Counted from the stretch's first letter, positions 39,687 to 52,038 are shown. The stretch is 64,000 nucleotides of DNA from Tetrahymena elliotti 4EA (GCA_000231825.2 JH720296.1:372001-436000), one strand, 5' to 3'. Notes: generated from the letters alone by a model not told the origin. A program made the numbers and translations.

Positions 39687-42119
39687 ATTAAATATTATAG
39701 ACTTTAGATTATGATACTATAACTATGGATTTACTTTTTGGAATTTATCTTTTAATTTTTAATTTAAATAATTATAGTAAAGTCATTGAGTTACAAGTGA
39801 TATCACGCTAATAAGATCAAAAATTTATCACAAAAATATGATATTTTCAATATTACTAAATTCTAAATTCAATAACTTTCTCTCAAAAATATGTAACTAA
39901 CCATATTTGATATAGGAATAATTATTTATGGGTATAAATGATCCCAAATATTTATTAGAAATAGAAATAAAGGTAAAAGATATGTAAAAGATAGCATATT
40001 ACATTTATAAATCGTTAAATTGTTGCCTTAAAATATTAGATTTTATAAATCTTATCTATATTTCTTAGGAAAAAAAGTTATTTTCTTTTATGAAAATATC
40101 TCAATTAAAACTGTTTTTTACTAATTTCTTTAGCTACTTTGTACATAGAATCAATTATAAAAATCTGCATTTCCTTAGTAAACTAAAAGCAAAGTAAATA
40201 GCTATTAACACTTCTACTTATCATCAATTTTTTGTTTTTTGATAAAAAGATATTTTTTGTTGGGATTAATTTATTAATCAAGAAATGATAATTAGCTTTA
40301 GTAACATTCATAATACTACTAATGACAGAAAGTTAATATTATTATTCTTAGCTCTCAGCAACAATATCCCATAAATTAATTAATTAAAAATTTGCATTCC
40401 AAAATATTTTTATTAGCATGAATAGAAGAAGTAGGTTTAATTTTCTGATTATTTATTACAATATATAGTTTTTATTTCAATTTGTGATAAATTTATCAGG
40501 AGAAAATAAATTTTCATTAATCAAATATTTGTAATACCAAGATGCACTTTCCTTCAAAAGTATTATTTTTTAAAGATTTAAAGACAAATAGAATAAATGA
40601 AATGCTAATATTATAAATTTTAAGATTAGGGTTAAGTTATTTTGAACTATGAAGAAAATAATAACTAAATTTTAATTACTTTAATAAATGTAAAGTTTGG
40701 ATGAAAAATATATTTTATAAAAAAACACCAATTAATTACATCAAAAATTTTAAAAATTATTAAATTAACTACTCTACTTACTATTTTTTCTCTGTAAAAA
40801 ATACATTATTTAAAAATAAGTCTTTTGAAACCAAAATGCTCAAAATCAAAATAAATAAATACAAATTTAAAATTTAATGATTTGGTACAAACTTTAAATA
40901 CCATAGATTCTAATTAATTTTTAACAACACTAACATTTACCATTATTAATAAATCTTAATATAAAAAGTAGTTAATTCTAAATTATTGATAATAATTTAA
41001 AGAGTTATTAATCTTGAAAGCTTACAGGATATAGAATAATTTAAATTTTATACAAACAAATAAATAAATATTCATTATTGTATCAAAATAAAATTTTGAA
41101 AATATAAAGTATGTATTATTGATTAATTTGATTATTTTAAATATCTTTTGATCTAAATTATTTATTTTTTTATTAATAAAAATAATAAGTTTTTGTATAA
41201 GATTATTAATAACATTGTTTTGGAATAATTTACTAATAGAAATTGTTTGGTTTTCTTATGTGTTTTTACTGAAGAGATACTATTATTGATGAAATTTTTA
41301 TTGAAACTAGATTTATTTTGAGCTATTAATCTCCTTCTTACTAAAAAAAGATTATTTTTTTTAGAAAAAAGTTGGAATATTAAAAATGCTTTGAGAATCT
41401 AAAACGTTTAAAATTTAAGTAAAAAAGTAATTGCTTCATAACTAAACTTGTTAATTTTATCTGACCTATTATTATCATCAAAATTGAAATGCTAACTTTA
41501 TCTTTTATTCTCTCAATTCTATCTAATTTTTCTATTTTACTGAATATTATTATTTTTTATGCTTCTTAGATAATATATACAGCTGATAACAACTATTATT
41601 AATTACTCAGATGATGCAAGCTTTCATTTTCGGTGTAAAACTATGGCTAATCTGCTGCCATATAAATAACATAGCTCTACTAAATAATTTCAATTTTTGA
41701 AAATTTTCATTCTTTCTGGTTGAGGAAATATTTTAATTTTTTTGAGAAGAGGAAGATAGAAACTCACTTTAAACGCAAAGCCAAATTATTTTTATTTCAC
41801 TTTAAATAATATCTCAAAGACAGTTTTTATTTCTTTAAAACTAATTAAACTGACAAAATTATCTTTTAATTTATTAAATAATTTAAATATCATTTTTGAA
41901 ATGTAAATCCCTCCCTCAATGTAAAACTCTTGATGAATTAACCTTTATTTTTTAACACACATTCTTCTAAATTTTACTAGTATTCTTAAGATAATTGACC
42001 TAGAATTTTATCATGGCAACAGTAATTTTTATTTAAGATTTTAAAAAGAAATAATTATTAATATTAAACTCAAACAAAAAGCATCGTATTAGTTTAAAAA
42101 AGTTTAAATTAAAATTATA
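39687..42119. other. Long AT-rich gap, mostly non-coding
   Basis: About 2.4 kb upstream of paralogue B. An open frame of ~105 codons (39928-40244, +) has unconvincing composition for a single-stop code. Parts of 41.6-42.1 kb read on the minus strand as broken Cys-containing fragments (for example NYCCHDKILGQLSQE) that may be further debris of the decayed gene next door. Confidence 0.4.
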
Positions 42120-42420
42120 GAATATTTAAATAGCTTTGATTTAATTCCAATAGTTTTCTTTTATTTATTTTCTAAATGTAAATATTTATTTACTTGCAAC
42201 CATATCTAATTTATTTCTTTCATTTCATAGTTATAAATATAAATAGAGTAGCTAAAATCCAAAAAACTTAACTACCTTAATTTTCATCAATCATTAAATA
42301 TTCTTTTTCTGCAAACTTTTTTTATCCTTGTTGCAGAAAACAGATAGATAGATATCTTACACAATCTGGTAAGAAAAAATTTATCAATAAAATGATTGCA
42401 GGAAGCTTATTTTATTTTGT
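42120..42420 (-). pseudogene. Decayed relative of the PMP-repeat/multi-TM surface family (TM region only)
   Basis: Read on the minus strand, this segment gives PAIILLINFFLPDCVRYLS followed after ~18 residues by EYLMIDENQ and a hydrophobic helix, ending at TGA. It lines up with the TM block of the two tandem paralogues (IFLVMFFQPDSIMFLLS... RYLIADANFEC). A second matching piece, NKYLHLENK against FGYLYLEYK, lies just beyond in another frame. I see no intact upstream Cys-rich or PMP part. Frame breaks and missing regions point to a relic rather than a gene. Similarity was judged by eye. Confidence 0.5.
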
Positions 42421-42786
42421 AAAATTTTTTATTTTTTTAAAATAAATAAAACATAAAAGATAATTAATTCCCAAATTTAAATAAGAAAATATAGAGATGA
42501 AAATAATTTGTTTTATTCTTATGAAAATAAGAAAATTTAATTTAAAATTTTCTGAATAGAGTTAAATTTTAAATTAATATCTTTATTTGAAAATTAGAAG
42601 ATAAAATATTGATAAAATAATCCCTTTTGAGATTGGAAAAAGGAAAGTCTTTTTAGTTAAAAATAATGGTGTTTTTAAATGATAAATAAAGTAGAAATGA
42701 ATATCAGAATAAGTTAGAAAGTATATAAGCTAGCTTCATTAGTTCTAATTTTGTAAATTAATAAAAAGAGAAAAGAAAAGATATAT

Positions 42787-43186
42787 ATGCTTAGTCAGGA
42801 TTTCAATACATAAATGAAGTAAAAAAGCTAAAAAAATAAAGGAAATAATTTGTAGTACAAAAATAATCATTTTAATAACTTTAAGATATGTATTTTAATC
42901 ACTAAATACTAAAAAAAATTGTTTTGGTGAACAAAGAGATGATAAAATAGCTTAAAAAAATTTTGATAAGGAGGTAATTAGGTAAGAAGAGTATTATTTA
43001 TAATTGCAAATTTTGCACAATAAATTAGCTTAATAAGAAGATAGATAGATTATTGGATTAAAAAGATAAACGAAAAGATAAGCTTACTTGAAGTAAATTT
43101 ACTTTTACAGTTTTTTGTTTTATTTAAATTAACCATCTTAAATATTTTTCCCTTCTGCTTAATCATATAGCTAAGACATGTAATGA
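42787..43186 (+). CDS. Small basic protein, 121 residues, with a 34-nt intron
   Basis: Exon 1 (42787-42851) begins MLSQDFNTQMKQK. A 34-nt GT..AG intron (42852-42885) joins it in correct phase to exon 2, which has coding-like composition (GEQRDDKIAQKNFDKEVIR, QEDRQIIGLKRQTKRQAYLK) and ends at TGA 43184-43186. A second in-frame 78-nt intron near 43098-43175 is possible and would shorten only the C-terminus. The sequence is Lys/Gln/Arg-rich and helical with no recognised domain. Small ciliary or ribosomal-associated proteins can look like this, but that is a guess. The gene is hidden under the standard code by many TAA/TAG Gln codons. Confidence 0.5.
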
Positions 43187-43462
43187 GTTTTTTGTTATCT
43201 ATTATAACCTATCCGATTTCTTTTTAACGATTTTTGAGCATTTTTTGCTATTAATATCATTATTTGTTAACATTAATTTGGAAAATTGTTTTCAAAAACA
43301 TGTAAAAATTAGTTAAGAAAAGCTAAAATTTTAAAAAATGTAAATGAACATAAAGTTAAATGATCAAAATTTGAAAATATGTTACCATGAATGTTTATTG
43401 TATGTAATATTTAGTTTTTAAAATAAATAGACATTTACTTGAGGTTAAAAAAGAATATATAA

Positions 43463-45280
43463 ATGGATGCAAATAAAAGTTCAATTTAGGAGCCAATAAA
43501 CAGCGAGTAAGATGATTAAGAAGAAAATAATTTCGAAAGAGAGAATGATTATAACTAAAATTCTTCTAAAAAACCTAGAATTAATAAGGCAAATCAGTAA
43601 GAAAACTAGAACTAGGGTATAAACGGTAATAACTCCATCAAAAGTTATTAAGATGATAATTGTTAAAACTAAACTGAAGATCACAAAGACAGCTTTTCGA
43701 ATTAATCTAAAATAGGAAATATTATCACATTAAGTTTAATTGCAATGTGTGCTATTTATATAATATAAGATATATTTACTAGATAGGAATTTGCTGAGGG
43801 TGGTTCGAAATCTTTTATAATAAGTATTTAGTCTTGGTCTATAAACACAGAGTTTTTATATAAAGTATCTACAATAATAAGCGATTCTTCTTTTGTTATT
43901 ACAGGTATAATGATAGCTTGTGTCGTTATTTGGGGCTAAAATCGCATATACACTTTTAATTATATTATTGTATTTGTTTTTACAGCAAGCATTTTCAATT
44001 TATTGAAACTTATTTATAATGATCCTAGACCTTATATGGCTTATAGCTAAGTAGAGGCAAAAGAGTGTTCGGCTGAGTATGGAAATCCCAGTGGTCATGC
44101 TATGCTGAATTTACTTGCTGCTCTTTATGGAATAAGTTGTTTAGGTAACTAATTTCATAAAAAATATTGGTGGGCTTGCATAATATATGGAATCTTCTTA
44201 GTTTGGGTAGGTTTTACTAGAATTCATTTAGGAGTGCATGGAGTTAACCAAGTTTTGCTAGGATGGATATAGGCTTTTTTTATTTTTTTAGTTTTTAGAA
44301 TAATTTTATTCAAGCAAGTGAATAAATATATAAAAAAATTGGCTGTTCTACCTTAAAAAAAAGTGAAGAAATATGCCATATGGTGCTTAGTAATATACAT
44401 GCTAGCAATTGGAGTTTTTATAGCTGCATTTGAAGGAGTAAAAGGCAACCTAAATGATAATGACATTGTTATTTGGAATTAAAGAATTGAAGCTGCTTGT
44501 GATACTCATGATATTGATAGTATATCAAATAAATATTTATACAATAAATGCTTTATAGATGGAGGAATATTCGGTGTTGGTTTTGGGTTCTTGTTTGGCA
44601 TAATATTTACAAAAGGAAACATTGAAAACTGTCATATTTATGGTTAATTTTAAAGAGAAATTCCTTTTTTGATGGTAATCAAGAGATTAATTTTGATTGC
44701 AATTGCCCCTGGATCTATATTTGGAACATTTTTACTTATTTTTCACTTCATAGCTCCTGAAGCTACCTATCCGAGATTCTTCTTTTAACTAAATATAATT
44801 GGATTTATAAGTGCTTTCTTACTTATTTTTTTGAGTCCTAAACTTCTTCATCGCTTTTAACTTGATATAAAAGGAGATTTTTTGAAAATCGAATCAGACA
44901 TAAAATCTTACTCAACTGAAAAATCTACTTCTCCAGTCGAATAAAAGTAAAAAAAATAATTAAATTAGCAAAAGCTACTTTATTAACTTTTAAATTCTTT
45001 TTTATAATTTTATCTTGAAATAAATTTTTTAAGTTTAATTCAACCATCCAATTTTGCCAATCAAAATATATTTCTAAATATTCAATCTTACAAATTTGAA
45101 ATATGTTTTTTTAAGTCATAAAAGAAAAAAAAAATTTATTCATTTTTCATTTAAAATAAAAATTTAAATAAAATGTAAGATTAATCTTATTTTCTTATCA
45201 AAAACTTCAATAAAATAAATAAATAAGAAGAATCATTCATTTTAATGCAAACATAGACTTCTAAAGTAGTAGTCCGATGA
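43463..45280 (+). CDS. PAP2-superfamily membrane phosphatase, G6Pase/dolichyl-diphosphatase-like third motif
   Basis: ATG at 43463. Residues 1-~78 are polar and Gln/Asn-rich, followed by a multi-helix membrane protein. The three PAP2 motifs are present: K182-x6-R189-P190 (KLIYNDPRP), P209-S-G-H212 (GNPSGHAM), and T252-R253-x5-H259 (TRIHLGVHGVNQ). The Asp normally four residues after that His is Gln263, as in glucose-6-phosphatase and dolichyl-diphosphatase families. The catalytic His pair (212, 259) is intact. At least eight further TM segments follow, more than a minimal PAP2. Expected reaction: dephosphorylation of a lipid phosphate, polyprenyl diphosphate or sugar phosphate at an internal membrane. 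The frame stays open through AT-rich sequence to TGA at 45278; the true tail may be shorter if an intron is present after ~44949. The minus-strand ORF 43481-43684 is a shadow. Confidence 0.85.
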
Positions 45281-45795
45281 AGAATCATAACGGGATCTCA
45301 CAAACTGAACTTAGTATAATTGAATATCAGATCGCGGATGCTGATCCTAATAACTTGAGTTAGAATCAAATTATAGAAGACAATTCCTATAAAAACTATA
45401 TTTAAAATAATATCTCTCCTAACAAAAATCCAACATTTAACTAAAAACTTAATAAATTAATCTTCTAACAAGAATTATTCACACCATCTAGTAATCTTCA
45501 TTCCAATCAACCTACAAATAACACACTCAATTCTAATTACAACTGTGAAGGCAATCTAAACAAATTATCAAAGAATAGTGGAATCTATGATAATTCTAGC
45601 ATTTAAGAACAAATCAGAACTTAGTCTAATAATCAACATAAAAGTTTACCTAATTAACTAATTGAAAGCTCAAATGAATCATTAGATAAATCTGAATCAA
45701 CTCAGTAAATTGATGTTTCTGAAATGGATGACTCTATTAATGAATAGATTCAAGCTGCTTTCATAAAAGATATTTGCCAATTTAGTTAAAAATGA
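45277..45795 (+). CDS. Small Asn/Ser/Gln-rich acidic protein, 172 residues
   Basis: ATG at 45277 to TGA 45793-45795, single exon. It starts MKNHNGISQTELSIIEYQIAD, continues as Asn/Ser/Gln-rich sequence, and ends with an acidic helix (QIDVSEMDDSINEQIQAAF). The composition is clearly coding compared with the flanks. No domain is recognised. Its ATG overlaps the TGA that closes the preceding PAP2 frame (ATGA), which is unusual for a eukaryotic gene pair. It could instead be a downstream exon of that gene, but I found no splice in the right phase. Separate gene is the simpler reading. Confidence 0.55.
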
Positions 45796-47572
45796 TGCTA
45801 GTTATTGTTTTTTACTCCTATTAACAAGCAAGCAAACAAGAAAACGAATGAATTTTATTTATTATTTAAAATGATAAAGATGGCTTAATTTTCTTTTTGA
45901 AAATTTAATCATAGTAAAATTAATACTTAATTTAGCTTCGTAATTTAATCAATTAATTAAAGAACAAAGTAAAAATTATCTCAGAAATAAAAAATAATAT
46001 TAAATTAATAAATTGTAAATTCCTTTTAAGTTATCAGCATCCAAATTCATTTTTAAAATATTAAAATAATTACATTAATATATTTTTTTGAATTCATTTA
46101 TATTTCAAATTTTCTTTTTATCCTTTTTTTCTTTTTATACTTTTTTTGTTTAAAATAATAAATTATGAATTTATTATTGTTACTAGTAAATATTTGATTT
46201 ATTTTTAGAGTTTTTAACTAACTTTCTTAATTTTATTTTAAGAACTGTAAAATTTTTTGAATAAAAATTATTGTTAAAAGTTTATAATCAATCAATTACT
46301 TTTGTTTCTCCAATACCATTTAAAATATTCAAAAAGTTAAAAAATATTTTATTTTTTTTAAGATTTTTTCTTTTAATCTATTAAAAATTTATTTTTGTTA
46401 CTTGTAAATATTTTGCTTCATTTTTTAAAAATAAAATATTATTAGTTATATTTTTTAGTTTTATGTATGAACCTTTTAAATATTTTCTGTCAAATTCCAA
46501 ATTTAAAATGACTTGAAATAGAAGATATAATAAATACACCTTTGTTTTACTTATTATTTAATAGATTTGTTGACTTTCTCTATTAGACATTTATTATTTT
46601 TTGTTGTTGCTATTACCTTTTTTAAAATTGAATATAATAAGTTTAATTTTTGATTTACAAACTAGTATTTACTTTTACCAGAAAATTATTTCAATTTAAG
46701 ATATTACAGGAGTAAATTTTTGTAATAATATTTGTTTTTAAATGAAATAAACGTGAAAAAAAAATTCATTTCTTCAATATAAACTCATTTTATTTTAGCG
46801 AAAATTGTTCCATTTTATGCAAAATTTAATAGAAAAATTTTAATTTTTAATAAAGAACATGAAAATGCTTGATTAGTAGAAATTTTCATTAATTATTTTT
46901 ATTGAAATTTAAAATAATTTTTTTACATGAAATAGATTGCTAAAAGTAGAAATTGGATCATGTGGAAAAGGATTCTCTAGCAATTAAATATAAACTAATA
47001 ATAAGCTTTATGAGAAGAGCCTTTTATATAATTTCTTCAAGGTATATAGCTTTGTGTTACATATTTTTAGTTTTATTTAGAAAAAAGAAATGCCCATATA
47101 ATAATGATTTTTAAAAATTTATAAAGGCCTATTAGCCAATCAACCAATCAGGAACAAGGATTTTTTAATTAATATTTCTTTATTGATTTAAAAAAGAGTC
47201 ATTCAAAAATATGATTGCTGATGTGATAGTTTTGAAATGAATGAAAGAATAAATAAATGTTTTGCATAATTTACTAAGAGATGATTTTTCTTATCAATTG
47301 ATTTATTGATTTCATCATAATGGATATTTTCAAAATCTTCACAAGAATTTCAAAAGGTTTTTGAATTCTATGAAAATTAATTTTTGATTTTTGTTTTGAC
47401 TAAGTCCCTACCAGCTCTTTGATTTGTTATAAACACATCCAAATTATATGATAATAATATTAAGCAAAAAACAAATTGATTGCTGTGAGCAAGAAAGATA
47501 GTTAGTTTTCTCAACTAGTTTTTAAAAGAAAGTGAAAAGTGAAATATTATACAATTTGATCCTGTATTTGAA
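45796..47572. other. Long intergenic spacer
   Basis: About 1.8 kb of AT-rich DNA between the small acidic protein and the kinase gene. No coding segment or RNA gene was recognised. The part nearest 47.5 kb is presumably kinase promoter and leader. Confidence 0.55.
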
Positions 47573-49823
47573 ATGTACTAGTTTTCAATGCCAAACATTT
47601 AAATTGGCGGTGCTAATATTTTAAATAACCCCAACTAGCAGTCGATAAATGCAGTTAGCAATTAAAATGGATAAGTAAAGATTATTGGAAATTATTAATA
47701 TAATCTGAGACATTGCTTAGGAGAGGGAGCTTACGGAAAAGTATATGAAGGAATTGAAAAAAACACTTAGTAGACAGTAGCAATTAAAAAATTAGATATT
47801 AGGTAGTTTTAGAATGATAATTATTTGAGAAACTCCATCATTAGTGAAATAGAAATTCTTAAGCGTTTTAACCATAAGAATATTGTTAAGTTTATTGATT
47901 TAATCACAACTTAACGATCATTATACATCATTACAGAGTTTTGTAAGGATAAAGATCTTCGTTTCTTAATCTAAAATAAAAGATTAACAGAAAATCAAGC
48001 TTTGCATGTTCTAAGAGACATTGTAGAAGGTAATACATTAAATTGAATTTTATACACTTAAAATTTAATGAAATTTCAAGCAAGCAAGCAAAAAAAGCAA
48101 ACAAAAGAAACCTTTGTTTAAAAGTTTAATCAAATGCTTTAAAATTTTGTTTATTTATTTTTTTCAACGATAATAAAAACTAAACTTTAGTAGTATTTTG
48201 ATAATGCCTATTTCTCTTTTATTTGATTCAAAATCAACCATACCAACACACTATTATTATTATTTAACTGCACCAAAATATATTCCACTCAAATAACTAC
48301 TATTTTTTTTTGCAGGTTTATTCAAATTAAATTCTTATTTTTTATATTTTAAAATAGGATTCAAAGAATTAGTTAAGCATAACGTTATCCATAGAGATTT
48401 AAAACCAGCAAACATATTGATTAATGATTAAGTCTTTAAAATAGCAGATTTTGGTTTTGCTAAGTATGTTGACTATTCTTCTGCATAACTATTAAGAAGT
48501 TGTGTAGGTTCACCTCTTTACATGGCTCCTCAAATTTTAGCTAGAAAGGCATATGGACTTAAAAGTGATATTTGGTCCATAGGTGTAATTTTCCATGAGA
48601 TGGTATATCAAGATGTACCCTGGAAAGCTCGTGATGAAAGAGAACTGTTGAATAATATTATGAGGTAGCCATTTAAATTAAGAAAAAATGTTAAACTTTA
48701 ATCAATTAGTGAAGAGATTTTACGTAGAACTTTAGTGATTGAAGAAAAAGACAGAATATCATGGGAAGAATTATTTAAAATGTTCGAATAATACGATTCT
48801 CAAACAAGAAATATCCCTAATCCTTTCGGTCCAAGCTCTTCGAACAAAGAAAACACATTCCCATTAAAATTGTAACCAGCAGTAAATATAATACAGCCTA
48901 CGACAAGTAATAATAATATAACTTAACCAAATAAATAACTCAAGAAATCTATTTTTGATAATAATAATTAAGCTGCATAAAAAGTTGTGGTTCCTGCTAC
49001 TTAAAATCCTATAAATAATGCAAATATTAAGAGATAAACAAGCTTGCCAACAAATAACTTAGTTAATGGATAGATGGGAACAGCAAATAATAGGTAATAT
49101 GAAGTTAAAAAAATATTTATGATGATTAACAATAATCGTCAATAGGTTTCTTTCAAGCATTTTGTTTGTGTTGATCTCTACAGCAAAATTAAAAAGAATA
49201 CTTAATTCATGAATAATTAATAGCTAGATTACTAAAAATTGATATTGTGCATAGCAGCTTCTGTTAAGTTAGACATGTAGTCCTTAGTTCTTGAGCTTAA
49301 CGAAAATGAAAATGCAAACAAAGATCTATTTAATAGCTCAAAAGAATTGAAAGCATTATCTTAGACTATAAAAAGAGAATAAGAGTTTTATAAAGCTTTT
49401 GTAGATGAATTTATTCAATATGTTCGTAATGCTAATTTCATTGATTAATTAAAAAACGATAAAGAGGTCTCTTTTATATTTTAGAAGGATGCTTCTCTGA
49501 ATGATTTTACTGATTAAGATAAGTAAAGAGTTGATGACTTTATAAATACTCTTGGAAACAAAGTATCTAAAGATATTCTAAGCAATATAAGAAGTATTAT
49601 AGGCAACAAGCAATCATCTTAAGAACTTGAACAATATAGACCTTACATAGTTTCAGCAGAGTATATTTTAGATGTTATAGAAAATAAAAAGAAGCACTAA
49701 AAAGGATAAGAGGTATTTTTTGATTAGCTTCATTTATAGAAATCTGAACATTCCTGTGTAAAAGTTCATTTAGATAAAGTGAATAACAAGATAAGTATTT
49801 TTGGATTTAATATACTTCCATGA
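47573..49823 (+). CDS. ULK/ATG1-like Ser/Thr protein kinase
   Basis: Exons 47573-48029 and 48358-49823, with a 328-nt intron, encode 640 residues. An alternative in-frame ATG lies five codons later. Kinase motifs: Gly-rich loop from G50 (GEGAYGKVYEG), catalytic Lys72 (VAIKK), HRDLKPANIL at 164-173 with catalytic Asp166, DFG at 183-185, activation segment GSPLYMAPQ, SDIWSIG, and a final RISWEELFKMF. The order and the activation-loop wording match the ULK/ATG1 group, which triggers autophagy, with related members (ULK4/Fused-like) in cilia. The APE motif reads APQ. The C-terminal half has an Asn/Gln-rich linker followed by a helical region of ~250 residues (LDYQKLILCIAASVKLDMQ), in the position of the ULK C-terminal interaction region. 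Which ULK type it is cannot be told here. Confidence 0.9.
48030..48357 (+). other. 328-nt intron of the kinase gene
   Basis: GT..AG; its removal joins the helix before the catalytic loop (LRDIVE|GFKELVKHNVIHRD). It is much longer than most introns in the window. Confidence 0.75.
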
Positions 49824-51123
49824 AATAACTAACACACTGAAAGAAAATAAAAAGGAATAATCAGTTTAAGCAAAAAAAGAATTAAAAATAATAATAATCA
49901 TAACAGCATTAAGGTTAATAACGAAAATAGATAAAATTAATTAATACCATTATATTGTAAATATATTCAAATTGAAACGAAATTCAATATTCCTTATTTG
50001 GTTTTCACTTTTAGTGAAATTAAATTATAGCTATCATTCTATTACAATCAACCAATCTATACTTAATTCAACTATCTAAGTACAATATAGAAATCTCTTT
50101 ATAATCTTATATATTTACTATATCTTATTATATTCTTCCTATTAAAATATTCAACCTTTCTACTTTTTAATTTAGTAGTTATTTTTAATTAATTTCTTTT
50201 CTCTTTTTTTGAGGATTAACTTAACCTTAAAATTATTTTTAATGACTAAAAACTTAAATTATATTAATTCTTCAAAAATATCATTGAATTAATATGCTTA
50301 GGATTATACTTCTCCTTATTTTAAATTTACTTCATTCTGCATATTAAGCAGCTTTTCTGTAAATACTTCAGTTTAAGTAAGAATAAATAAATATAATACA
50401 TTTTTTAAATTTTGTATTTTTTACTTATTCTTTTAATACTTTCTCACTTTTACTGATCTTTCACAAAATACACCTTAAAAATTTTTTTTACACATCTCTT
50501 TTTTAGAGTTTAACTTCTTCATATTTAAAAATAATTTTTATTCTCAATCAATAATTCCCAAGAAGTATTTTTTCTGTAACTATTAAAATTAAAGGCAATT
50601 AAAGTAAAGACAAAAAAATTCATTCTATGAAATTCTCTTTTTATCTTTATTAAAAAATACATAAAAAATTTATTTGATTTCTTAAAAAACTTCTATTATT
50701 TTCAATTTAATTAATAACAATAACCAAAACAAATAAATTATTTTTTATTATAAAATTAGATACTCATTATAACAATTATTTTATTTTAATTTATTCAATT
50801 AATTTTTAACTTAAATCAAGAAAATTTAAAATAGAAACTTTATGATACATAAATCTAAATTATTTAGATTTTAATAATCTTCAAATGCACCATCTCCTCT
50901 TTACAATTTTTTTAGATTATGATCTTTTAATTTTAAATTTATATTCTTTTTTTGTTTTTGAATAAGTAATTATTACTCCAATACACCTAAAGCTTCTTTG
51001 TATTATTATGTTATCTTTTGATTTAATTAGAAATACTAGTTTATATCTCAGATGTAATCTTCTTCAAAAAATACTCTTTTCACTTTACTAAGAAAGTCTA
51101 ATGTTTTCTTCAAAAATTATTGT
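49824..51123. other. Convergent intergenic spacer
   Basis: About 1.3 kb, AT-rich. One frame at 50294 (+) begins with a signal-peptide-like hydrophobic run (MLRIILLLILNLLHSA) and stays open ~125 codons, but the remainder looks like random AT-rich sequence. Not called as a gene. Confidence 0.45.
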
Positions 51124-51582
51124 TCAAAATATTTGACAACAATATTATTCTTTTAATTGCTTTTCAAATTTTCTTAGCTACAAGACATTGCAGTCTTGTA
51201 TCATTATTTCAGGTCTCTTTTCTTCAAGATAATCATATGCTTATTAGAGATTCATTTAATGGTATTACATTAAGTATGCAATTACAATTGTAGCACTCCT
51301 ATTTCTCCCATAAGCACAGTGAACTAAAACTCCTTACTTTGATTTTATAGCCTTATCTATGAATACTCCGGAGCTCTTAAAATAATTTATCAATTTAAAC
51401 CTTCCACTTTCATTTGCTTTTATGGTAAAATATTTATAAGGTTTATTTTTTTTCTTTTCAAATTTATTTTCTACTTCTGAAGCACAATTTACAATAAATT
51501 TAATATTAAGTTCATCCAGTGTATCTTCTCTGTATGCATCTATTTTATCTCCAATATACAGGTACTCGATTACCTCAACCAT
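51124..51582 (-). CDS. Dual-specificity protein phosphatase, minimal form
   Basis: 152 residues, ATG at 51582, TGA at 51126-51124, no intron. The N-terminus MVEVIEYLYIGD is the usual DSP opening (strand with YIGD), followed by LNIKFIVNCASE. The signature HCAYGRNRSA has nucleophile Cys89 and Arg95, followed by the AYLM helix and a typical C-terminal helix. The loop that normally carries the general-acid Asp reads ANESGRFKL, with Glu in the nearest position. The size is that of an isolated catalytic domain with no regulatory part. The standard-code ORF stops at an in-frame TAA (Gln) just before the signature, which hides the active site. Substrate unknown; a phosphotyrosine/phosphothreonine protein or RNA/phosphoinositide are all possible. 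Confidence 0.88.
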
Positions 51583-52038
51583 TTTATTTATTATCAGCTA
51601 AAATTCAATTACTAACTTGCTTGCTTACTTGTACTTACTTTTATTTTATAGTTTGTAAAAGAATTGTTAAATAAATTAAAAAATTTTCTAGTAGAGCAAA
51701 TTAAAATATTTAACGAATTATTAATTAAAATATCAAAAAATTCTTATTTTATTTTGATAAGACTGAATTTATTTCTTATAAAAAACATTAAATAATTACA
51801 TTCTTAAGATTCTTATGGATATAAATTCTATTAAGTTAAGATTTGATTTTTGTGAATCAATCTGAATTTTTATTAAAAAAAATTATTAAAATTTTCCTTG
51901 TAGGAATAATTTTTAATTAAATTTTGTTAATGGTGGTGTTCTAAAATATAATTGAAATTTATATTTAAATAATAATTTAAGAAAAGAGTACTAATAATTT
52001 AAAAAAAAGAAATTTTTATAGAGGCAATTGTATTTAAT
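51583..52038. other. Divergent intergenic spacer
   Basis: 456 nt of AT-rich DNA between the DSP (-) and ankyrin (+) genes; a likely bidirectional promoter region. Confidence 0.6.

Noticed and set aside
39928..40244. Plus-strand open frame of ~105 codons upstream of paralogue B
   Set aside because: No motif, no codon preference for coding, and in a long decayed-looking gap. Not enough to call.
50294..50673. Plus-strand frame starting like a signal peptide
   Set aside because: Only the first ~17 residues look meaningful; the remainder is random AT-rich sequence.
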